Positions 1 through 6,600 of a stretch of DNA of 10,354 bases are shown here, one piece after another (the stretch's first letter is position 1; each line of letters starts with the position of its first letter). The DNA is from SIG565 sp964607025. GTDB lineage: Bacteria > Bacillota > Clostridia > Oscillospirales > Acutalibacteraceae. The stretch covers positions 1 to 10,354 of the forward strand of contig CAZSIL010000038.1 of the NCBI GenBank assembly GCA_964607025.1, given 5' to 3'. The notes below the pieces were generated by a model. That model searched no databases, had not been told where the DNA came from, and saw nothing but the letters and a program-made list of their open reading frames with translations. The position numbers and the translations under genes were made by a program.

Positions 1-2478
1 AAGGCATTGCCAGAAGTGGATTTGTATGCTACCCAAACCGATGTGGAATATGTTGCGCCTACGACCGAGCAAGAAAGAATACTTGTGTCTGCTATTGAAG
101 CAACACTCGGTATTGATAAGGTTGGCATTATGGATAACTTCTTTGATGTCGGTGGGGACAGCTTAAAGGCAATTGAACTTATCTCCAAACTCGAAAAGAG
201 CGGTTACCATACCGATACAAAGACCATTTTTGAATGTGATACTGTTAAAGAACTTGCCGAAAAACTAGCTGTCACAGAAACAGAGCAAGAAGCGTTTGAT
301 TATTCGGGTGATATCCCTGCAACCGATGCGCAGATGCGTGTTTATACTGCACAAAGTATGAATAGTGGCAGTACCACCTATAACGTACCGTATGTGTTTA
401 AGGTGGATAATGTTGATATCGACCGTCTGCAAAATGCAGTTAATAAACTTATTGCACGCCACGAGAGTTTGCGTACGCATTTTGAAAACAAAAATGGTAA
501 TATTATTCAGGTTATTAACGACCATGCTGAGTGTAATGTTGAAATTTTAGATAGTGATGATATAACGGCGTTTATTCATCCATTTGACCTTGGGATAGCA
601 CCACTTTTGCGTGTTGGTGTGTATGAAAACACTATAATGATTGATATGCACCATATCATTACCGACGGCGGTTCTATGCCTGTGTTCTTAAATGAACTCA
701 ACGAGTTGTATATGGGCAGAAGTATTGAAAACGCACCTGTTCAGTACAAGCGGTTTGCCGTTCAAGAACAGAATCATACCGAGAGTGAAAAATACTGGTT
801 GTCTGTCTATAGTGATGAAGTGCCTGTTTTAGAAATCAATACTGACTATCACCGTGGACAAAAACAAAGCTTTAACGGCAGAGCAATTTATGATTCTGTA
901 GATATCGAATTACATAATAAAATACTCGCTTTTTGTAAAAAGCAAAACATCACCCCTTATGTGTTCTATATGAGTGGGTTTAATATCCTATTGTCTAAAT
1001 TCAGCGGTAATGAGGATATTGTTGTCGGTATGCCGATTAGTGGCAGAGATGCAAAGTATCTTGATACCATCGGTATGTTTGTTAATACTATTGCTATGCG
1101 TAATAAACCCGTTGGCACAAAAACTGTAACAGAGTTTTTGCAAGAGGTAAAAGAAAACTCCATCAATGCTATTAACCATCAAGACTATCCATACGGCGAA
1201 CTTATAAAGAAACTGGATATTCATACTCCCGACCGCAATCCGTTGTTTAATGTGATGTTCGCATATCAGAGTGAACAAATGACCGATGTAGTATTTGGTG
1301 ATAAAAAGGCAAAATTATTGCCTGTACCCATAACAACATCAAAATATGATTTTACATTTAACGTAATGCCTCGTGATAACGATGTTGTTATCATGGCAGA
1401 ATACTGTACCGACCTCTACAAAGAGCGCACTATGCAGAGATTCATTGATGGTTACAAGCTGATTCTTACACAGATGGTTGATGCTAAAACGACATTGATG
1501 GATATTTCCGCAATCACCGACCAAGAGAGAAATAAACTACTCTATGAATTTAACGATACCGCTGTCGATTACCCAAGAGATAAGTGTGTTCATCAGTTGT
1601 TTGAGGAACAGGTTGCAAAGACGCCCGATAAGGTTGCCGTTATTGCTTGCGATAAAACTCTCACTTATGCCGAACTGAACGAACAAGCCAACCGTATCGC
1701 TCATGCGCTTATTGAAAAAGGCATTGGTGTTAGCGATATCGTTGCGTTTGCTCTGCCGAGAAAAAGTCATCTTATTTCAACAATGCTCGGCATCCTAAAA
1801 GCCGGTGCGGCATATTTGCCTGTTGATCCAGACTACCCGCAGGATAGAACTGACTATATGCTTGCGGATAGCAAGGCAAAGTTGTTTGTTACAGAAGACA
1901 ATATAAAGGAATTACTTGGTAATGAAGTTTCTTCAAATCCTTGTGTAAATATGTCAAGCTGTAATTTATGTTATTGCATCTATACTTCTGGCTCAACAGG
2001 TCAGCCTAAAGGTGCCGCTATCACTCACAGTAACTTAGCAAATTTTTGTAACAACAATACTACCAATAATTTGCAACACTACATCTTAGAAAACTGCACG
2101 GTTGTTCTTGCTTGCGGTACAATCACGTTTGATATCTCTATTTTTGAAATAATTCTATCTTTTTTGTTGAATAAATCCATTGTGCTTGCAAGCGAAAAAG
2201 AATTGACTAACACGAACTTATTAGCTGATTTGATATCGCAAAACAAAATTGATTGTGTTCATTGTACACCGACAAGGTTACATACATACTTAGATAATAG
2301 AGAATTTGCAGATGCTTTTAAAAACGTTAAATGTGTTATGTTAGGCGGTGAACAATTAACTGAAGAAGTGTGTGACACCGTAAGAAAATATTGTAATGCC
2401 ATCCTATTTAATGGTTATGGTCCCACTGAAACAACTTGTGGGGTTTCCTATGGGGAAATTAGAAACGAGGAACAATAA
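1..2478 (+). CDS. Nonribosomal peptide synthetase, N-terminal piece (5' end outside window; last A domain cut short)
   Basis: The reading frame is open from base 1, so the gene begins upstream; the TTG at base 7 is not a real start. Counting the codon at base 1 as residue 1, the piece opens with the end of an A domain (KALPE, tail of motif A10). Next is a carrier (T) domain with GGDSL and phosphopantetheine serine Ser54 (bases 160-162), then a condensation domain at about 105-500 with HHIITDG at 217-223. An adenylation domain begins near 530: LTYAEL 554-559, LKAGAAYLPVDP 599-610, YTSGSTGQPKG 661-671, FDIS 710-713, NGYGPTETT 804-812. The protein stops 13 residues after that last motif, so it lacks A6-A10 and the catalytic lysine, all of which are found in frame after the next gene. 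It would form peptide bonds and activate an amino acid only if it pairs with the 3675 product. Aligned by eye to GrsA, the pocket residues read D-I-F-H-M-G-G-C-G plus the A10 Lys. I cannot name the substrate. Confidence 0.93.
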   Translation, partial: KALPEVDLYATQTDVEYVAPTTEQERILVSAIEATLGIDKVGIMDNFFDVGGDSLKAIELISKLEKSGYHTDTKTIFECDTVKELAEKLAVTETEQEAFDYSGDIPATDAQMRVYTAQSMNSGSTTYNVPYVFKVDNVDIDRLQNAVNKLIARHESLRTHFENKNGNIIQVINDHAECNVEILDSDDITAFIHPFDLGIAPLLRVGVYENTIMIDMHHIITDGGSMPVFLNELNELYMGRSIENAPVQYKRFAVQEQNHTESEKYWLSVYSDEVPVLEINTDYHRGQKQSFNGRAIYDSVDIELHNKILAFCKKQNITPYVFYMSGFNILLSKFSGNEDIVVGMPISGRDAKYLDTIGMFVNTIAMRNKPVGTKTVTEFLQEVKENSINAINHQDYPYGELIKKLDIHTPDRNPLFNVMFAYQSEQMTDVVFGDKKAKLLPVPITTSKYDFTFNVMPRDNDVVIMAEYCTDLYKERTMQRFIDGYKLILTQMVDAKTTLMDISAITDQERNKLLYEFNDTAVDYPRDKCVHQLFEEQVAKTPDKVAVIACDKTLTYAELNEQANRIAHALIEKGIGVSDIVAFALPRKSHLISTMLGILKAGAAYLPVDPDYPQDRTDYMLADSKAKLFVTEDNIKELLGNEVSSNPCVNMSSCNLCYCIYTSGSTGQPKGAAITHSNLANFCNNNTTNNLQHYILENCTVVLACGTITFDISIFEIILSFLLNKSIVLASEKELTNTNLLADLISQNKIDCVHCTPTRLHTYLDNREFADAFKNVKCVMLGGEQLTEEVCDTVRKYCNAILFNGYGPTETTCGVSYGEIRNEEQ
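13..56 (+). repeat. 44-base exact direct repeat, partner at 4218-4261
   Basis: The stretch encodes the A-to-T linker PEVDLYATQTDVEYV in the module before the window's first carrier domain and again in the next module. Identity at synonymous positions points to recent duplication or gene conversion. It belongs to a longer homology with a constant offset of 4205 bases, from about base 1 to about 1890. Confidence 0.9.
949..1021 (+). repeat. Near-identical patch in the two C domains, partner at 5154-5226
   Basis: About 73 bases coding for ITPYVFYMSGFNILLSKFSG and the following residues differ at only about three positions, all synonymous, between the two condensation domains. Flanking C-domain sequence is clearly more diverged, so this looks like a local conversion tract. 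Confidence 0.85.
2467..2470 (+). promoter_or_regulatory. Ribosome binding site of the TIR-SIR2 gene
   Basis: GAGG lies nine bases before ATG 2480, within the last codons of the upstream NRPS piece (AAC GAG GAA CAA). It decides the start in favour of 2480 over the in-frame ATG at 2396. The host coding sequence itself supplies the site. Confidence 0.6.
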
Positions 2479-2482
2479 AATG
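2476..2482 (+). repeat. Left junction TAAAATG (stop-A-start)
   Basis: TAA ends the NRPS N-terminal piece and ATG starts the TIR-SIR2 gene, one base apart. The same seven bases recur at 3671-3677. The pair either reflects selection for termination-reinitiation or is a trace of how the segment was placed. Confidence 0.85.
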
Positions 2483-3673
2483 AATTACTTTTTATGTGCT
2501 TCGAGCAGAGATTATCAGTTAGCAAATATTATAAAATCAGAGTTTGGTAAACACGGTCGCAAAATGATTACATCAGTTTCTATTGAACCGGGAGAATCGT
2601 TTTTTGACAAAATGGATGAAGCTTTAAACAGAGCTGACAAAATTTTTGTCTTGTTAACCGAATATTTGTTTTGTTCAGCATGGATGGACACTGAATTAAA
2701 CAACATACTTTTATCTCAAAAACACGATAAAATACGTGTTATACGAATAGATAATGCTTATATGCCGAGCTATTTATATTGCTTTGAAACAGTTGAATGT
2801 AGCAGTAATAAGATAAATTACAATAATATTATAGGTGATTCTCAAACCGCCATTTATTCTGTATATGATATATTTGAAAAAATAACTTTTGATAAACCAA
2901 TAACCTTGTTTTGTGGCGCAGGCATATCTAATTGTCCTAAATGGGAAGAACTCTTATGTAATGTTATAAACGAAAAACCGGATTATCTAAAAGATGAAAT
3001 TAATGAATTTCAGAAATTGTCACCACAAGTTCAAGCGAAATATTTGCAAGTTCTAATGAAAGATGATTTTTATTTATCAATTGGAAGATTATTGTATAGC
3101 TTTATTATCAATCAAAGCTCTGCAAAAACACGGCAAGCGGTATCTAACTTCTGCAAAAAGTCAAAAATTTTAGAAAGTGTTATTACAACTAATTTTGACT
3201 TATTGTTGGAAGAAAGTTTGCCAAATAAATTAAAAACAATATCAAAAAGCATGGGGAAAGATGTTAAAAGTAAAATTAGTGTTTACCACGTGCATGGTAT
3301 TATAAAAAGAAATGGAGAAAGCTCTGATATTGTATTCGATGAAGATTCATACAATAAGATCTATGCTTCACCATATGATTGGGCTAATATTATTCAGCTG
3401 GAAAAGTTAGTAAATAATATATGCATTTTTATTGGAACATCATTAACTGACACGAATGTCAGAAGATTAATAGAATATGCAAGCAAAATTAAGCCAGATA
3501 AAAAGTTGAATTTAATACAAATTAAGAAAAAGAATACAAAGAACAATTTTGTAGATAGAGTCTATGAAATGCACTTAAATTCTATTGGCGTGCAAGTTGT
3601 TTGGATAAATGATTATGATGAAATTCCAGAGATTTTAGAATGTATATTAAAAAAAGAGCGTAAAAAGGTGTAA
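2480..3673 (+). CDS. TIR-SIR2 fusion protein, probable NADase of defence type, inserted in an NRPS A domain
   Basis: This is a 397-residue protein with no signal peptide or membrane segment. Residues 1-135 look like a TIR domain: FLCASSRD at 4-11, a central PGESFFDKMDEAL, a hydrophobic strand IFVLLTEYL, then SAWMDTEL, whose Glu72 sits where bacterial TIR NADases keep their catalytic Glu. Residues 136-395 look like a SIR2-type domain: GAGIS 146-150, TTNFD 236-240, HVHG 270-273 (His272 likely catalytic) and GTSLTDTNVRRL 319-330. Proteins with these folds (Thoeris ThsA/ThsB, DSR2, SIR2-HerA) cleave NAD+ during phage infection; a role here is inferred from the family only. I see no third sensor domain such as the SLOG of ThsA. 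The start is ATG 2480 with GAGG at 2467-2470; an upstream in-frame ATG at 2396 would only read the A5 region out of frame. Sampled rows are about 30% GC against about 40% in most NRPS sequence, suggesting transfer. One-base gaps on both sides imply coupled translation with the NRPS halves. Confidence 0.85.
   Translation: MNYFLCASSRDYQLANIIKSEFGKHGRKMITSVSIEPGESFFDKMDEALNRADKIFVLLTEYLFCSAWMDTELNNILLSQKHDKIRVIRIDNAYMPSYLYCFETVECSSNKINYNNIIGDSQTAIYSVYDIFEKITFDKPITLFCGAGISNCPKWEELLCNVINEKPDYLKDEINEFQKLSPQVQAKYLQVLMKDDFYLSIGRLLYSFIINQSSAKTRQAVSNFCKKSKILESVITTNFDLLLEESLPNKLKTISKSMGKDVKSKISVYHVHGIIKRNGESSDIVFDEDSYNKIYASPYDWANIIQLEKLVNNICIFIGTSLTDTNVRRLIEYASKIKPDKKLNLIQIKKKNTKNNFVDRVYEMHLNSIGVQVVWINDYDEIPEILECILKKERKKV
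3665..3670 (+). promoter_or_regulatory. Ribosome binding site of the NRPS C-terminal piece
   Basis: AAGGTG ends four bases before ATG 3675, with its AGG core six bases from the start. It lies in the last codons of the TIR-SIR2 gene (AAA AAG GTG), so the inserted gene carries the signal that keeps the downstream NRPS half translated. Confidence 0.6.
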
Positions 3674-3677
3674 AATG
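3671..3677 (+). repeat. Right junction TAAAATG (stop-A-start)
   Basis: TAA ends the TIR-SIR2 gene and ATG starts the NRPS C-terminal piece. It is identical to the left junction at 2476-2482. Confidence 0.85.
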
Positions 3678-6600
3678 GGTATTGATATTACAATTGGGAA
3701 ACCAATTGCCAACACACAAATTTATATAGTAGATAAATATATGCACATTAACCCCATTGGCGTTACCGGAGAACTCTGCATTGCCGGTGATGGTGTTGGT
3801 GCAGGTTATCTTAATCGCCCCGATTTAACCTCTGAGAAGTTTATCGATAATCCTTTTGGCGAAGGCAAACTCTACAAAACCGGTGACTTGGCTTATTGGC
3901 GTGAAGACGGTAATATCGTTTATGTGGGTCGTAACGATTTTCAGGTTAAAATACGTGGCTTACGAATCGAGCTTGGAGAAATCGAAAATGCTATTTGCGG
4001 TATTGACGGTATCTCACAGGCTGTTGTTGTGGTGCGTAAAAACAATGAAGGCAGACAACTTATCTGTGCTTTCTATACCGGTGCCGAAGTGGATGCAAAA
4101 GACATCCGCAGTCATATCGGTAAGAAACTGCCCAAATATATGTTGCCGCACATCTGCACTCGCCTTGACGAAATGCCTATAACTTCAAGTGGCAAGATTA
4201 ACCGCAAATCATTACCCGAAGTGGATTTGTATGCTACCCAAACCGATGTGGAATATGTTGCACCAACAACAGAGAAAGAAAAGAGTTTGGTTTCTGCTAT
4301 AGAATCAACTCTCAGCATAGATAAAGTCGGTATTATGGACAACTTCTTTGATGTTGGTGGCGATAGCTTAAAAGCAATCGAGCTTATCTCTAAACTTGAA
4401 AAGCAAGGTTACCATACTGATACAAAAACAGTATTCGATTGCGAAACAGTAAAAGAATTGGCAGACAAATTAACTGTGCAAGAGGTTGAATCTGTTGCCG
4501 TTGAATACGGAAATGTCATCTCTGCAACAGCGGCACAAATGCGTGTATATACGGCACAAAGTATGGACGAGAATTCCACGCTTTACAATATTCCGTATGC
4601 GTTTAAGGTCGACACTCTTGATGCACAAAGACTTGAAAATGCAGTGAACAAGCTGATTGAACGTCACGGAAGTTTAAGAACACATTTTGAAAACCAAGAC
4701 GGACACATTGTTCAGGTTATTGATGATAACACAAGAATAACTGTAACAGAACTTGAAAGTGCAGAACTTTCTACATTTGTAACGCCGTTTGATCTCACAA
4801 AATCGCCTCTTATCCGCGTAGGATATTATAAAAACACCGTCATTATTGATATGCATCATATTATTTGTGATGGCGGCACTATGCCGGTTTTCTTCCGCGA
4901 ACTGAATGAACTGTATATGGGTAGACCGCTTACCGAAATAGCTGTTCAATACGGCGAGTTTTCTGTAACAGAACAAAACACGGAAGAGTGTGAGAAGTAT
5001 TGGCTATCTGTATTTAACGACGAAGTACCTGTACTTGAACTACCCACAGATTTTAACCGAACCGACAAGCAGTCTTTTAAAGGCGATGCCGTCTATGATG
5101 TTATTGATATAGCGTTACATAACAGAATTACAGGAAAATGCAAGCAACTCGGAATCACCCCTTATGTGTTCTATATGAGCGGGTTTAATATCCTATTGTC
5201 TAAATTCAGCGGCAATGAGGATATCGTTGTTGGTATGCCAATCAGCGGCAGAGATGCAAAATATCTTGATACGGTCGGTATGTTTGTTAATACCATTGCT
5301 CTCAGAAGCAAACCAGAAGGCAATAAAACGGTTGCGGATCTTTTAAAGGAAGTTAAGGCAAATTCTGTTGAGGCTATTGATAATCAGAATTATCCTTTTG
5401 GTGAATTGGTTAAGAAACTGCACATTGATAACAGCGGCAGAAATCCGCTTTTTGATGTGATGCTCGCTTACCAAAGCGAAGAAATGACCGATGTTATTTT
5501 CGGCGACCGAAAAGCAAAACTTCTCCCCATACCTGTAACAACTGCAAAATGTGATTTTACGTTCAATATTCTGCCGAGAAAATCGGGTATTGTTATTCTG
5601 GTAGAATACTGTACGGATCTGTACAAACAAGAAACGATACAGAGATTTATTGACAGTTTCAAACTGATTTTGGAACAATGTCTGAATAATAATTGTTATA
5701 TTAAAGATATTGCCGCAACATCTGCAAAAGAGCGTGATGTCATATTAAACGATTTCAACGATACCGCTGTTGATTATCCAAGGGATAAGTGTGTCCATCA
5801 GTTATTTGAAGAACAGGTTGCTAAAACACCTGATAAAACTGCGGTAATTGCTTGCAATAAAACCTTGACTTATGCCGAACTCAACGAGCAAGCCAACAGG
5901 ATTGCACACTTACTTATTAAAAAAGGTGTCGGCGTTGGTGATATTGTTGCGATAAAACTATCTCGTAAAAGCTATTTATTTGCTGCTATGATTGGTGCTT
6001 TGAAATCCGGTGCCGCATATATGCCGATAGATCCTACCTATCCTGAGGATAGAATCGAGTATATGTTGGTCGAAAGTAAAGCCAAATACTGTATTGATGA
6101 AGATAATGTCATGGAATTCCTTTCGAGTGAAAACGTTGACAATTTGAATATTACAATTAACCATAACGATGCATTCTGTGCTTTACACACTTCGGGTTCC
6201 ACTGGCAAACCGAAAATGTCTTTGTTAAAACACGGCGGTATGATGAATTTTATTACTGCCAATAAGAGATTCTGGCAAGGCGTTGATACGGTTGTTTCGA
6301 CAACTATTGTCACCTTTGATGCTTTTGTAATGGATTCTGTCTTGTCAGTAGCACAAGGGAAACAAGTGGTTTTAGCTAGTGAGGATGAAATATATAATCA
6401 GAATCTATTTGAAAAGTTATTCGAACATTCTGACAGCAATATGTTTTTCTCAACGCCGACAAAAATCGAGAATTATATTGAGAGCAGCAAAGATAAAACC
6501 TATCTTCCAAAAATAAAGAGTTTTGTTGTTGGTGGTGAAGTGTTTCCGGAGCATTTGCTTGAGCTTATCAAGGATGTTTCGCCAGAAAGCAATGTCTACA

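Larger units (their letters stand above)
2476..3677 (+). other. 1202-base intervening segment that splits the NRPS frame
   Basis: Removing exactly these bases joins CAA (Gln, 2473-2475) to GGT (Gly, 3678-3680) in the same frame, giving ...GEIRNEEQ-GIDITIGKPIANTQ. The uninterrupted second module reads ELESSKEITIGKPIANTQ at the same place. The segment holds the stop codon, the whole TIR-SIR2 gene and the new start codon. No transposase, terminal inverted repeats, intein motifs or intron reverse transcriptase are present. By homology to GrsA the site is the linker between motifs A5 and A6, which I expect to be a surface loop. The exact ends are uncertain by a few bases because TAAAATG occurs at both edges. 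Confidence 0.8.
1900..3680 (+). other. AT-rich tract covering the A-domain core and the TIR-SIR2 gene
   Basis: Hand counts of 60-base rows give 31 G+C at 1801 and 22 at 1861. Rows at 1921, 2041, 2221 and 2281 give 16, 18, 20 and 16. Insert rows at 2521, 2701, 3001 and 3421 give 19, 16, 18 and 18, and row 3841 is back to 26. The shift in composition therefore begins about 570 bases before the inserted gene, inside the A domain. Confidence 0.6.

Noticed and set aside
2200..2300. A promoter for the TIR-SIR2 gene inside the AT-rich end of the NRPS piece (TTGACT at 2203, TAGATAAT at 2291)
   Set aside because: No -35/-10 pair with acceptable spacing can be formed; single matches are expected by chance in sequence this AT-rich.
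2396..2479. An upstream ATG giving the TIR-SIR2 protein 28 extra residues
   Set aside because: Those residues are an out-of-frame reading of the conserved A5 region of the NRPS. The TIR fold begins right after ATG 2480, which has GAGG at the proper distance.
2476..3677. An intein, group II intron or insertion sequence as the intervening segment
   Set aside because: There is no intein splice motif, since a stop and a separate start flank the gene. There is no reverse transcriptase or maturase, transposase, or terminal inverted repeat. The only content is the TIR-SIR2 gene.
2476..3677. TAAAATG at both edges as a transposon target-site duplication
   Set aside because: A single remaining copy in the uninterrupted gene would leave an in-frame TAA stop in the NRPS, so it is unlikely to have been the original target. 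Selection for stop-start coupling explains the repeat more simply.
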